Notes: generated by a model from the letters alone, not told the origin. 64,000 bases of DNA from Actinomadura harenae (GCF_003696215.1 NZ_RFFG01000028.1:30914-94913); one strand, 5' to 3'; counted from the stretch's first letter, positions 40,071 to 49,110 are shown. Made by a program: numbers and translations.

Positions 40071-41525
40071 TCACAGGCCGGTGAAGCGGTCCCCTGGGCG
40101 GGCGTGCCGGGCCGCGAGCAGGTCGGACACCGTCACCAGCGTGTAGCCCTCACCCTTCAGCCGCGCCACGATCCGCGGGACGGCGTCCACGGACGTCCCG
40201 TAGGTGTCGTGCATGAGGATCACCCCGCCCGGGCGCGCGCCGCCCACGGCCCGGTCGGCGACGGCGGCAGGGTCCTGGTCGCGCCAGTCCAGCGTGTCCG
40301 CGTTCCACAGCACCTGGACGAGGCCGAGCGAACGCGCGACATCCGTGACCACCCCGTTGGACGCGCCGTACGGTGGCCGCAGCAGCACCGGGGCGCGGCC
40401 GGTGATCCGCCGGACGGTGTCCTGTGTCTGCTGCACCTCCGCGTGCACCTGGATCGGCGCGAGACGCGTCAGATCGCGGTGGCAGCGCGTGTGGTCCCCG
40501 ATCTCATGGCCCTCGGCGGCCATGCGCCGCACCACCTGCGGATGGGCCGCCGCGTTCGCGCCGACCACGAAGAACGTCGCGCGGGCGTCCGCGCGGTCCA
40601 GCGCGTCCAGCAACCGGGGCGTGTCGGGCCCGGGGCCGTCGTCGAAGGTCAGGGCCACGCACTTGGCGACGCTGCAGTTCACGCGCGCGGACGGCACCCG
40701 CGTCCGGACGTCCCTTGTCGCCGTGGGAACGTCCGCGCCGAGGGTGAGCCGAGGACGCGGTGCCAGGGACGCGGCTCGGGCACGGCGCCCGAGGTCCGAC
40801 AACAGCGGTTCGAACTCCCGTGCGGACAGCGCGACGGCGACGCGCCCGGGCGCGTCCGGAGCCACCGAATGGTCGCTGAACTCCACGACCAGCTCGCCGT
40901 CGTCGTTGAACGCCATCGACGAGAAGGTCTCTGGGAAGGCGGTGACGCGTTTGGGGTCGGCCTTGGCCTCGATCCGCGCGCGCACGAGCTCGGCCAGGCG
41001 TTCCAGATCGCGCTCGCCGTTCACCAAGGCGTCCGAGCCGACGGCCTTCCCGGTGGTGCCGTCGTACCAGTACGTGCGGCGGGTCTCGCCCACGTCCGCA
41101 CCCTGCGATTTCCAGTTCACGAGCCGGACGCCGACGACGTTCCCCGACGCGGCGGTCAGCGACCACTGGACGTTCAGCTCCGGCACCAGCCCACCGAGCT
41201 CGGCCCGTCCACTGGTGATGTCGCGCTCGTACGGGTCGGCCAGGTCGTCCACGGCACGGGCGAGCCGTTCGGTCAGCGCCTCCGCGCCGGGGACGACCGG
41301 ATAGGTGGTGAAGAGGCGGTGCCGCTTGTCGGTCGCACTGCGGGTGACGGTCTCCAGGCCGGTGACGGACGCGGGTTCCACGACGTGCGGGAGGGTCGGG
41401 TCCAGGGCGATCTGCCGCGCCGCCCGCGGGCCGCCGTCCGCGGGCGCGCAGCCGGCGACCGTGACGCCGAGCGCCAACCCCGCCGCGAGCAGGGCCGCTG
41501 TTCCGCGCCGCCGCACCGGTCGCAC
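40071..41525 (-). CDS. Lipoprotein polysaccharide deacetylase (NodB family)
   Basis: A 484-residue exported protein. The N-terminus is basic (R-P-V-R-R-R-G) then hydrophobic and ends with V-A-G-C, a lipobox, so it is probably anchored outside the membrane. Residues about 45-235 form a domain resembling the RsiV-like (DUF3298) fold, and the NodB catalytic domain follows: T-F-D-D-G-P-G-P (motif 1), D-H-T-R-C-H-R-D-L (motif 2 metal His pair), R-P-P-Y-G (motif 3), W-N-A-D-T-L-D-W-R-D (motif 4) and L-M-H-D-T-Y (motif 5). It should deacetylate peptidoglycan or another cell-wall glycan. GTG 41525 is a best guess; TTG 41543 is in frame upstream. Confidence 0.85.
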   Translation of the reverse strand: MRPVRRRGTAALLAAGLALGVTVAGCAPADGGPRAARQIALDPTLPHVVEPASVTGLETVTRSATDKRHRLFTTYPVVPGAEALTERLARAVDDLADPYERDITSGRAELGGLVPELNVQWSLTAASGNVVGVRLVNWKSQGADVGETRRTYWYDGTTGKAVGSDALVNGERDLERLAELVRARIEAKADPKRVTAFPETFSSMAFNDDGELVVEFSDHSVAPDAPGRVAVALSAREFEPLLSDLGRRARAASLAPRPRLTLGADVPTATRDVRTRVPSARVNCSVAKCVALTFDDGPGPDTPRLLDALDRADARATFFVVGANAAAHPQVVRRMAAEGHEIGDHTRCHRDLTRLAPIQVHAEVQQTQDTVRRITGRAPVLLRPPYGASNGVVTDVARSLGLVQVLWNADTLDWRDQDPAAVADRAVGGARPGGVILMHDTYGTSVDAVPRIVARLKGEGYTLVTVSDLLAARHARPGDRFTGL

Positions 41526-41655
41526 GCCACCCCCACCGCACAATCCAGACCAATCAGACAGACCGGCAGACTATGGCCGTCCCGGTGGCGGTGGCCGCAG
41601 ATCCGGACAGGCATGAACGAGGTTTGCCCCACCTCCGATTCTCCTTTACCTCCAT

Positions 41656-41685
41656 TTGACATTCCCTTGGCACTGGCCCTACTGA
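41656..41685 (+). promoter_or_regulatory. Candidate promoter of the receptor kinase gene
   Basis: A consensus -35, TTGACA at 41656-41661, is followed 18 nt later by TACTGA (41680-41685), a plausible -10. The stretch is AT-richer than its flanks and is the only good sigma-70-like pair in the 236-bp gap. Predicted transcription starts near 41692, about 70 nt before the start codon. Confidence 0.45.
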
Positions 41686-41761
41686 CCTGGGCTCTGTCAT
41701 GGTGTGACCGTCGGGGGAATCCGCGCGGGTGGGCGGAGTTCAGGGACGCAGGGTGATGCCC

Positions 41762-43861
41762 ATGGCGGGTCGGCCGCTGGAACCGGACGACCCGGTGCGC
41801 GTCGGCGCGTACCGGATCGAGTCCAAGATCGGCGAAGGCGGGATGGGCGCGGTCTACCTCGGCCGCGCCGAGGACGGACGCCGCGTCGCGGTCAAGGTCG
41901 TCCGGCCCGAGCTCGCCGGGGACCGGGCCTTCCTCGCGCGCTTCCACGACGAGGCCGTCAACGCCGAACGGGTCGCGTCGTTCTGCACCGCGCAGGTGTA
42001 CGAGCACGGCCGCGACCTCGGCCTCGCCTACCTGGTCACCGAGTACATCGAGGGCCCGTCGCTCCAGCAGCACATGCTGCAGCGGGGGCCGCTGAGCCCC
42101 GGCATGCTGCACGGCGTGGCGGTCGGGGTCGCGGCGGCGCTGGTCGCGATCCACTCGGCCGGACTCGTCCACCGCGACCTCAAGCCCAGCAACGTGCTGC
42201 TGTCCCTGACCGGACCGCGCGTCATCGACTTCGGGATCGCCCGCGCGCTGGACGTCGCGGTCTCCCACACCCGCACCGGCCAGGTCGTCGGGACGCCCGG
42301 GTACATCGCGCCCGAGCAGGTCGGCGGGCACGAGCTGACCCCGGCGGTGGACGTGTTCGCCTGGGGCTGCCTGGTCGCCTACGCCGCCGGCGGGCAGAAC
42401 CCGTTCGGCAGCGGCTCGTTCGAAGTCATGATCGCGCGGTCGCTGCACGGCGAGCCCGACCTCGCCGCGGTCACCACCGAGCCGCTGGCCGGCCTCGTCC
42501 GGCGGGCGCTCGCCAAGGACCCCAAGAACCGCCCGAGCGCGCAGGACCTCCTGCTCGGCCTGGTCGGCGGCGCGTCCGACGCCGCCGTGTCGACCACGCT
42601 GAACGAGGCATGGGACGAGCCCCTCCGACAGGCGTCCCCCCAGCCACAGGCCAGGGACGTCCGCGTCGTCCCCACACCGAACACCGTCCCCACACCGAAC
42701 GTCGCTCCCACACCGAACGTCGCCCCCGCACCGAACGTGGACGCCGCGACGCACCCCCCGACCGACGTGGCACGGATCGAGCGCACGCACCCGCCCACCG
42801 AGGTCGCCAGGGTCAGCCACCAAGAACACGGACCCCCTGCCCCCATCCCAGGAGGCCCAGCAGGCCCAGGAGCACCTTCCGGCCATCGCCCCACGCGCGT
42901 CGCGCCGAAACACCGCGCCCGTCCCGTCCTCGTGGCGCTCGCCGTCGTGGTGGTCGCGGCGGCCGGGGGCGGCACCGCCTACCTGCTCTCGAACAAGAAG
43001 CACGACTCGCCGGCCAAGGGCGGCAGTTCGGGCGCGTCCGCCGCGGCGTTCCCCAACGAGACGATGCTCGTCCGCCAGGACACCGCTCCCGGCTGGCCAC
43101 AGACCTGTCACGCCCGTATCTCCCGCTACTCGGCGAACACGGGCGCGGCGCCCTCGGCCGTGACGTCCGGGAGCTGCGACATGCTGCCCGCCTACGCGCC
43201 CGGCCTGGGCAAGTTCTCCTTCACCCGGAAGACCGGCGGCGGGAACCAGCTCTGGACGGCCGACCCCGACGGCTCGAACGCGGCCGAGCTCGTCGGCGCG
43301 ATCGGCGGCGGACGGACCACCTGGTCCCCCGACGGCCGCCGCATCGCCTACTTCACCAAGGACGGCACCGGCGTCAACCAGCTCTACATCGTCACCGTCG
43401 CGGACGGGAAGACCACGCGGATCACCACGGACGGCTCGGCCAAGGACGACCCGTCCTGGGGGCCGTCCGGCAAGATCGCGTTCTTCGGCGACACGTCCGG
43501 GCAGAACCAGATCTACGTGCTCGACCCCCAGCACCCCGACCTGCCCCGCGTCCGGCTGACCGGCGACAACGTGTTCTCCAAGGACCCGTCGTGGTCCCCG
43601 GACGGCACGCGCCTGGCGTTCACCCGCGGCGCGTACCCGCACGGCGAGATCTGGGTCATGCAGGCCGACGGGTCCGGCGCGCACCGCCTGGTGAGCTCGT
43701 CCGAGCACGACATGGACCCGGTGTGGTCCCGCGACGGCGCCTGGATCGCCTACACCCGCGGTCCGTACGCCGCGCCCGTGGTCCGCGCGGTGCGCGCGGA
43801 CGGCACGGGCGACCGGAGGGTCAGTCCCCAGGGCGCGTCCCTCGCTCACCCGGGCTGGTGA
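41762..43861 (+). CDS. Transmembrane Ser/Thr protein kinase with TolB/WD40-like sensor domain
   Basis: A 699-residue receptor kinase. The kinase domain covers residues about 12-275: glycine loop G-E-G-G-M-G-A-V, catalytic Lys in V-A-V-K-V-V, H-R-D-L-K-P-S-N, D-F-G and A-P-E. A Pro-rich juxtamembrane linker includes four 6-residue repeats. One membrane segment (L-V-A-L-A-V-V-V-V-A-A) lies at about 390-410. The outside domain has repeated W-S/G-P-D/S-G...I-A-Y/F beta-propeller blades of the TolB/PD40 type, so it probably senses a cell-wall or extracellular ligand. ATG 41762 has AGGG at suitable spacing; 41756 is an alternative. The last 41 bp overlap the convergent MMPL gene. Confidence 0.88.
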   Translation: MAGRPLEPDDPVRVGAYRIESKIGEGGMGAVYLGRAEDGRRVAVKVVRPELAGDRAFLARFHDEAVNAERVASFCTAQVYEHGRDLGLAYLVTEYIEGPSLQQHMLQRGPLSPGMLHGVAVGVAAALVAIHSAGLVHRDLKPSNVLLSLTGPRVIDFGIARALDVAVSHTRTGQVVGTPGYIAPEQVGGHELTPAVDVFAWGCLVAYAAGGQNPFGSGSFEVMIARSLHGEPDLAAVTTEPLAGLVRRALAKDPKNRPSAQDLLLGLVGGASDAAVSTTLNEAWDEPLRQASPQPQARDVRVVPTPNTVPTPNVAPTPNVAPAPNVDAATHPPTDVARIERTHPPTEVARVSHQEHGPPAPIPGGPAGPGAPSGHRPTRVAPKHRARPVLVALAVVVVAAAGGGTAYLLSNKKHDSPAKGGSSGASAAAFPNETMLVRQDTAPGWPQTCHARISRYSANTGAAPSAVTSGSCDMLPAYAPGLGKFSFTRKTGGGNQLWTADPDGSNAAELVGAIGGGRTTWSPDGRRIAYFTKDGTGVNQLYIVTVADGKTTRITTDGSAKDDPSWGPSGKIAFFGDTSGQNQIYVLDPQHPDLPRVRLTGDNVFSKDPSWSPDGTRLAFTRGAYPHGEIWVMQADGSGAHRLVSSSEHDMDPVWSRDGAWIAYTRGPYAAPVVRAVRADGTGDRRVSPQGASLAHPGW
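42668..42739 (+). repeat. Four 18-nt tandem repeats in the kinase linker
   Basis: Four in-frame copies of an 18-nt unit encode V-P-T-P-N-T, V-P-T-P-N-V, A-P-T-P-N-V and A-P-A-P-N-V in the juxtamembrane linker. A longer two-copy repeat, T-H-P-P-T-D/E-V-A-R, follows at about 42751-42815. Copy number could vary by slippage and would change the tether length. Confidence 0.8.
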
Positions 43862-45959
43862 CGGGGCGCTCCCGCCCGAGGCGGCTCGGCCACCACATGC
43901 GCGCGCCCACGTCCAGGTTCAGGGCCGTGACCAGCACCGACCGGACGACGAAGGTGTCCAGCAGCACGCCGAACGCGACGGTGAAGCCGAGCGCGGTCAC
44001 GAAGACGAGCGGCAGCGAGCCGAGCGCGGCGAACGTCCCGGCGAGGACGGCCCCCGCCGAGGTGATCACACCGCCGGTGGCGGCGAGGCCGATGAGCGCG
44101 CCTCGGCGCATGCCGTGCCGCTTGGCCTCCTCGTGCACGCGCGTCATGAGGAAGATGTTGTAGTCCGTGCCGAGCGCGACGAGGAAGACGAACGTCCATA
44201 GCGGGAAGGACTGGTCGACCCCCGCGAACCCGAATACGTGCTTGAACATCACCGCGCTCACCCCGAGGGCCGCCGTGTAGGACAGCACCACCGTCAGCAC
44301 CAGGACCACAGGCGCGACCACCGCCCGCAGCAACAGTCCGAGGATCAGGACCACGACGCCCAGGACGATCGGGATGACGAGCCACTGGTCATGCCGGGAC
44401 GCCGTGTTGACGTCGAGCGTGAACGCCGACCCGCCCCCGACCTTCGCCGCCGCGTCCGGGACCCGGTGGACGATGCTCCGCGCGTCCCTGACGGTCCGGA
44501 ACGCGGCGCCGCTGTCGGCCGGGGCCGTCAGCGTGCCCTCCATGTACGCGACACCGCCCCGGGACGGCCCGACCTGGTGGACGCCGACGATGCCCGGCAC
44601 CCCCGACGCCGCCGCCTGCACCTGCGGCTGCTGCGCCGCGTTCGAGACGATCACGACGGGCGAGCCGGTCCCGGCCGGGAAGTGCCTGGTCAGCACCTCC
44701 TCGCCGGTGACCGAGTCGGGCTTGCCGGAGCTGAAGGCGTCCTTGTTGGCGACCGGCCCGGTGTGCAGGCTGAACAGCCCGGCGGACAGCACCCCGAGCA
44801 CGACGGCGGTCCCGAGCCAGGTGACACGCGGGCGCATCGCGATGCGCGTCCCGGTCCGCGCCCACAGGCCGCTCTCGGTCGGCTCGGTGGTCCCGTACGC
44901 GGGACGCCGCGGCCAGAAGACCCAGCGGCCGAGCGCGACGAGGATCGCGGGCAGCAGCGTGACCTCGGCGAGCAGCGCGACGGCCACGCCGACCGCCATG
45001 ACCGGGCCCATGCTCTTGGTCGAGTTCAGCTCGGCGACCAGCAGCACCAGCATGCTGATCGAGACCGTGGTGCCGCTCGCGATGATCGCGGGTCCGGCGC
45101 GGCGCAGGGCGATCGCCATCGCCTCGTGCCGGTCGCGGTGCCGCCGCAGTTCCTCACGGTAGCGGGCGATGAGCAGCAGCGCGTAGTCGGTGCCCGCGCC
45201 GAACACCAGCACGGTCAGGATGAACGTCGCCTGCCCGTTCACCGTGAGCCCCGCGTGCCTCGCCAGCAGGTACACGACCCCCTGCCCGGCCTCCAGGGCG
45301 AAGAACACGCAGATCAGCGGCATCATCCAGAGCACCGGGCTGCGGTAGGTGAGCAGCAGGATCAGGATCACGATCGCCGCGGTGATCAGCAGCAGCGTCT
45401 TGTCGAAGCCGCCGAACACGTTGCCGAAGTCGCCGCCGTACCCGGCCGGGCCGGTGACGTGCGCGGACAGCCCGGCCGGGTTCCCGTTCCGGGTGATCCC
45501 GCGGAAGTCCTTCACGCCCGCGCCGAGCAGGTCCCACCCGGACGACCCGACCTTGACGTTGACGATCGTCTGCAGGGCCCGCCCGTCCCGGGAGACGACC
45601 GGCCCCTGCACGGACGCGACGATGGGCCGCCGCGGCTGCCCCTTCGACTTGCCGGTGACGGCCTTCAGCGCGGCCGCGTCGGCGGTCGCCTTGGCCCGGT
45701 CCGCGGCCGTGACCGCGCCGCCGGCCCGCTCGTAGACGACCACGGCCGGGTACTCGTCGGACGGCACGAACGGCTTGGACAGCTTGAACGCCTCGGTCGA
45801 CTCGGCGTTCTTCGGCAGCCACGACGAGGCGTCGTTCTTCTGCACGTGGACGAGCCTGCCCGCGAGCGGGGACGCGATCATGACGATCACGACCCAGACG
45901 ACGATGACCACCCATTTGCTCCACCGTCCGCACGGCAGCGCGGAGATCCTGCCCGTCAT
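43821..45959 (-). CDS. MMPL family RND transporter
   Basis: A 712-residue membrane protein with the MMPL layout: one N-terminal helix (W-V-V-I-V-V-W-V-V-I-V-M-I-A), a large outside loop, five helices, a second helix-loop-helices half. The paired proton-relay motifs are G-A-G-T-D-Y-A-L-L-L-I-A-R-Y-R-E-E and A-L-G-T-D-Y-N-I-F-L-M-T-R-V-H-E-E. Such transporters export lipids or hydrophobic compounds. ATG 45959 is preferred: GAGGGTGCG precedes it and the upstream 20 residues do not look like signal sequence. It is convergent with and overlaps the kinase gene by 41 bp. Confidence 0.9.
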   Translation of the reverse strand: MTGRISALPCGRWSKWVVIVVWVVIVMIASPLAGRLVHVQKNDASSWLPKNAESTEAFKLSKPFVPSDEYPAVVVYERAGGAVTAADRAKATADAAALKAVTGKSKGQPRRPIVASVQGPVVSRDGRALQTIVNVKVGSSGWDLLGAGVKDFRGITRNGNPAGLSAHVTGPAGYGGDFGNVFGGFDKTLLLITAAIVILILLLTYRSPVLWMMPLICVFFALEAGQGVVYLLARHAGLTVNGQATFILTVLVFGAGTDYALLLIARYREELRRHRDRHEAMAIALRRAGPAIIASGTTVSISMLVLLVAELNSTKSMGPVMAVGVAVALLAEVTLLPAILVALGRWVFWPRRPAYGTTEPTESGLWARTGTRIAMRPRVTWLGTAVVLGVLSAGLFSLHTGPVANKDAFSSGKPDSVTGEEVLTRHFPAGTGSPVVIVSNAAQQPQVQAAASGVPGIVGVHQVGPSRGGVAYMEGTLTAPADSGAAFRTVRDARSIVHRVPDAAAKVGGGSAFTLDVNTASRHDQWLVIPIVLGVVVLILGLLLRAVVAPVVLVLTVVLSYTAALGVSAVMFKHVFGFAGVDQSFPLWTFVFLVALGTDYNIFLMTRVHEEAKRHGMRRGALIGLAATGGVITSAGAVLAGTFAALGSLPLVFVTALGFTVAFGVLLDTFVVRSVLVTALNLDVGARMWWPSRLGRERPVTSPGERGTRPGD

Positions 45960-46030
45960 CGCACCCTCGCAAGCGTGGTCGCCCGCTCCCAGTGCAACCC
46001 CGCCGTCAGGGCAGGTCAAGACATGTCGCG

Positions 46031-46055
46031 TTGTTACAAGGAACAGTAAAGTTCC
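46031..46055 (-). promoter_or_regulatory. Candidate operator upstream of the MMPL gene
   Basis: GGAAC (46040-46044) and GTTCC (46051-46055) form an inverted repeat with a 6-nt spacer in an AT-rich island about 80 nt upstream of the MMPL start; TTGTTACAA adjoins it. MMPL genes are commonly TetR-controlled, but no TetR gene lies alongside, so the regulator is unknown. Confidence 0.4.
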
Positions 46056-46152
46056 CTGGCCATAAGCCCGCAGGTGACCGCGACCTCCCCGTCCGCAAGC
46101 GGCCAGCAGAGACCCCGGAACCGCACCGGCCGCTCGTCGGCCTCCGGGCGGG

Positions 46153-47079
46153 TCAGCCGGTGATCATGTCGAGGCGGCGCAGGATGACGCCCTCGCGCAG
46201 CGCCCACGGGCAGACCTCGAGGACGCGCAGCCCGAACAGGTCCATCGCGGCGTCCGCGACGACCGCCCCGGCGGGCAGCAGCGCCGCGCGCCGCTCGGAC
46301 ACGCCGGGCAGCGACGCCCGCTCGGCCGCCGGCATCCGGGCGAGCTCGTCCACCCACTCGGTGAGGCCCGAGTGCTTCAGCTCGCGCCGCGCGAGCGGGC
46401 CGTCCGAGGACGGCGGCGCGCCGGTGATCCGGGCGAGCTGGCGGAAGGTCTTGGACGTGGCGACCGCGTGGTCCGGCCTGCCGTAGCGGGAGATCTCCCC
46501 CACCCGCCGGGCGATCTCGGCGCGGACGTGCCGGCGCAGCTCCCGCACCCGCTCGGCGGACGGCGGGTCGGACTCGAACCACTCGCGGGTGAGCCGGCCG
46601 ACGCCGAGCGGCAGCGAGATCGCGACGTCCGGGTCCTCGTCGATGCCGGTCGCGAGCTCCAGCGAGCCGCCGCCGATGTCCATCACCAGCAGCCGCCCGG
46701 ACGACCAGCCGAACCAGCGGCGCACGGCGAGGAAGGTCAGCCGCGCCTCCTCCGGACCGGGCAGCACCTGGATGTCCACCCCGGTCGAGGCGTGCAGCCG
46801 GGCCAGCACCTCGGCGCCGTTGCCCGCCTCGCGGACGGCGGAGGTCGCGAAGGCGACCAGGTCCTCGACGCCCTTGTCCTCGGCGATGCGCAGCGCGTCC
46901 CGGACGAACGCGGTCAGCCGCGCCTCGCCCTCCTCGGTCAGCCGGTCGCCCTCGAGGTGGGCGGCCAGGCGCATCTCCTCCTTGTGGGAGAAGGCGGGCA
47001 GGGGCCGGGCCCCCCGATGGGCGTCCACCACGAGCAGATGCACCGTGTTGGACCCGACGTCCAGCACACCGAGTCGCAT
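46153..47079 (-). CDS. Ppx/GppA family phosphatase
   Basis: A 308-residue ASKHA-fold protein. The phosphate-1 loop is D-V-G-S-N-T-V-H-L-L-V near residue 7, the A-T-S-A-V-R-E-A-x-N-G motif is near 89, and the phosphate-2 loop is D-I-G-G-G-S-L-E near 143. The length equals the short actinobacterial Ppx1/Ppx2 forms rather than the 500-residue E. coli enzyme. It should hydrolyse polyphosphate ends and/or pppGpp. ATG 47079 starts the first strand M-R-L-G-V-L-D-V-G-S-N. It is a single-gene unit with the same orientation as its neighbours. Confidence 0.92.
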   Translation of the reverse strand: MRLGVLDVGSNTVHLLVVDAHRGARPLPAFSHKEEMRLAAHLEGDRLTEEGEARLTAFVRDALRIAEDKGVEDLVAFATSAVREAGNGAEVLARLHASTGVDIQVLPGPEEARLTFLAVRRWFGWSSGRLLVMDIGGGSLELATGIDEDPDVAISLPLGVGRLTREWFESDPPSAERVRELRRHVRAEIARRVGEISRYGRPDHAVATSKTFRQLARITGAPPSSDGPLARRELKHSGLTEWVDELARMPAAERASLPGVSERRAALLPAGAVVADAAMDLFGLRVLEVCPWALREGVILRRLDMITG

Positions 47080-47172
47080 GGGTGGAACGCTATAGGGACA
47101 GGCCGCCCGATACCGAATCCGTCCCCGGGCGGTATCGGTCCCGGTCAGCCGGCGGCGCCCGCCCGGGCCGGT

Positions 47173-47661
47173 TCAGTCGTCGTGCTTGTCCTCGGTGAGG
47201 GCGTCCACGCAGACGGCGACGGCGATCGCGAGCGGGACGTCGTATCCGTCCACGATGTCCACGGCGTAGGTGTCGCGGACGCGGAACCAGCGGCGCGAGA
47301 TGAGCGCGACCGGGCCCTCCTCACCCTCGATCCCGTACTCCTTGTCGAGCAGGTCGCCGCGGACCGTCCACTCGCCGCCGCCCTCGTGGTCGACCTTGAG
47401 CTGGTCGCGGAACAGCGTGAAGTGCTTCTTGTGCACGGTCGCGACCTTGTCGCCGCCGCGCTCGATCACCATCACGTCGTGGACGCTCATCAGCTTCTTG
47501 CGGATGACGGCCACGACCTCGCCCTCGCGGGTCTTCAGCTCGAACGTCTGGCGGATCCGCAAAGCCTTGCCGTCGACCAGGAAGACCTTCTGGCCGTTCT
47601 CGTCCTCGACCCAGAAATCCTCGCCGATCCCGAACACCCGGTCGCGAATGAGGAACTTCAT
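47173..47661 (-). CDS. LURP-one-related family protein
   Basis: A 162-residue protein of the LOR/tubby-like beta-barrel family: repeating strands such as M-K-F-L-I-R-D-R-V-F-G-I-G-E-D-F, V-F-L-V-D-G-K-A-L-R-I-R-Q-T-F-E-L, V-A-V-I-R-K-K-L and the late W-F-R-V-R-D-T-Y-A-V-D-I. The fold resembles phospholipid scramblases and membrane-tethered tubby proteins; bacterial members have no proven function. It is divergent from the PH-domain membrane protein with a 59-bp gap, and both have phospholipid-associated folds, which may be coincidence. Confidence 0.82.
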   Translation of the reverse strand: MKFLIRDRVFGIGEDFWVEDENGQKVFLVDGKALRIRQTFELKTREGEVVAVIRKKLMSVHDVMVIERGGDKVATVHKKHFTLFRDQLKVDHEGGGEWTVRGDLLDKEYGIEGEEGPVALISRRWFRVRDTYAVDIVDGYDVPLAIAVAVCVDALTEDKHDD

Positions 47662-47720
47662 TCCCGCATGCCTCCGTCCCCGCGGCGGAGGGGTTCGCCG
47701 CTACGGATACCGTGGCGGAC

Positions 47721-48155
47721 GTGAGTGAGGACACGCAACCCGCGGCCCGCTGGCGGGTGCCGCCCGCCCAGACCGCCGTGAAGATCGCGGCGACCGCCGT
47801 GCTCGCCGCGCTGGCGCTGCTCTCGCTGGACGATCCGCAGTTCCTGCTGCTCACCGGGGTGGCGGCCGTCGGCGCGGCCGCGCTCGCCGTCCGCGACGTG
47901 CTCGCCCCGGTCCGCCTGGAGGCCGACGCGGACGGGCTGACCGCCGTGCGCGGCTACGCGACGCGGACACGGCTGGAGTGGCCGCGGGTCACCGCCGTCC
48001 GGGTGGACGAGCGCAAGCGGCTGTTCAGCAAGACGCTGCTGCTCGAGATCGAGACCGAGGACGACCTGATCATGCTCAGCCGGTTCGACCTGGGCGCGGA
48101 CGTCCGCGACGTCGCCGAGACCCTGACCGGCCTGCGCGACCAGGCCACGGCCTGA
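47721..48155 (+). CDS. Membrane-anchored PH-domain protein
   Basis: A 144-residue protein with two membrane helices (T-A-V-L-A-A-L-A-L-L-S-L and L-L-T-G-V-A-A-V-G-A-A-A-L-A) and a C-terminal bacterial PH-like domain (V-R-L-E-A-D-A-D-G-L-T, L-E-W-P-R-V-T-A-V-R-V-D, L-L-L-E-I-E-T-E-D-D). This layout is common in actinobacteria (bPH_6-like) and its function is not known. GTG 47721 lies 8 nt after a TACCGT -10-like hexamer, fitting a leaderless mRNA; GTG 47712 is the alternative and adds three residues. A strong hairpin follows the stop. Confidence 0.78.
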   Translation: MSEDTQPAARWRVPPAQTAVKIAATAVLAALALLSLDDPQFLLLTGVAAVGAAALAVRDVLAPVRLEADADGLTAVRGYATRTRLEWPRVTAVRVDERKRLFSKTLLLEIETEDDLIMLSRFDLGADVRDVAETLTGLRDQATA

Positions 48156-48158
48156 GAA

Positions 48159-48195
48159 CGACGACGGCCCGGGCCTGAGGCCCGGGCCGTCGTCG
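48159..48195. terminator. Bidirectional stem-loop terminator
   Basis: A 17-bp perfect stem, 48159-48175 with 48179-48195, is closed by a TGA loop. It lies exactly between the PH-domain gene (stop 48155) and the convergent ribokinase gene (stop 48208), so it can end both transcripts, including the whole ribose operon. Confidence 0.9.
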
Positions 48196-48207
48196 AGGAA
48201 CCGCTGG

Positions 48208-49110
48208 TCAGACGGGCAGCGGTTCGCCCTCGGCCGGATAGGACGACTGGGCGCCCTCGCCCCGCACCGCCGCCGCGCCCACCCGGACCGCGAACCGCGC
48301 CGCGGCCTCCAGGTCGTCGCCGCGCGCGAGCCGCAGGCAGAGGGCCGCGGTGAACGCGTCCCCGGCGCCGGTCGTGTCGACCGGGTCGACCTTCGGCGAC
48401 TCGACGGTCCGGACGCCGTCGCGGGTGGCGACGAGCGCCCCGTCCGCGCCGAGGGTGATCACGACCGACCTCGGGCCCAGTTCCAGCAGGCAGGTCGCCA
48501 GCGTGGCCGGGGCGTCGGACGGGTCGCCGCCGGGCAGCAGGAACGCCGCCTCGTGCTCGTTGACCACGAGTGGGTCGCAGAGTTCGAGCAGGTCGGACGG
48601 CACGGACGCCGCGGGCGACAGGTTCAGCACCACGCGCGCCCCGGCGTCCACCGCCGTGCGGGCGGCCGCCGCGACGGTCGGCTGCGGGATCTCCAGTTGC
48701 AGCGACACCACGGCCGCGCCCTCGATCAGCTCGCGGGCGGACAGGACGTCGTGCTTGGTGAGCCGGCCGTTCGCGCCCGGCGACACGATGATGCTGTTGT
48801 CGCCGTCCGGGCCGACCGTGATCAGCGCGACCCCGGACGGCCCCTCGGAGGTCAGCAGGTGCGACACGTCCACCCCGGCGGCGCCGAGCGCGGCGCGCAG
48901 CAGGGCGCCGTTCCCGTCGTCGCCGGTGCGGGCCAGGATGGCGACCCGGCCGCCGAGCCGTCCGGCGGCGACGGCCTGGTTGGCGCCCTTGCCGCCGGGC
49001 AGCGTGGTGAGGTCGGAGCCGAGCACCGTCTCTCCCGGTCCGGGCCGCCGGTCGACCCTGACGACCAGGTCGGCGTTCACCGACCCCACCACGACCACCT
49101 CGTGCGCCAT
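48208..49110 (-). CDS. rbsK: Ribokinase
   Basis: A 300-residue PfkB-family sugar kinase. The N-terminal substrate motif G-S-V-N-A-D-L-V and G-G-K-G-A-N-Q-A near residue 38 are ribokinase-specific, and D-T-T-G-A-G-D-A-F near 243 carries the catalytic Asp and anion hole. It phosphorylates ribose to ribose-5-phosphate with ATP. It is the last gene of the rbsR-rbsA-rbsCB-rbsK operon, 38 bp after the permease/binding-protein fusion. A hairpin terminator follows. Confidence 0.93.
   Translation of the reverse strand: MAHEVVVVGSVNADLVVRVDRRPGPGETVLGSDLTTLPGGKGANQAVAAGRLGGRVAILARTGDDGNGALLRAALGAAGVDVSHLLTSEGPSGVALITVGPDGDNSIIVSPGANGRLTKHDVLSARELIEGAAVVSLQLEIPQPTVAAAARTAVDAGARVVLNLSPAASVPSDLLELCDPLVVNEHEAAFLLPGGDPSDAPATLATCLLELGPRSVVITLGADGALVATRDGVRTVESPKVDPVDTTGAGDAFTAALCLRLARGDDLEAAARFAVRVGAAAVRGEGAQSSYPAEGEPLPV

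Noticed and set aside
42668..42815. Short repeats considered as a CRISPR-like array
   Set aside because: They are in-frame Pro-rich codon repeats inside the kinase linker with no spacers and no cas genes nearby.
41704..44163. An 819-codon frame shifted relative to the kinase gene
   Set aside because: It reads the kinase gene out of frame into Arg/Pro/His-rich text; the kinase frame has every catalytic motif.
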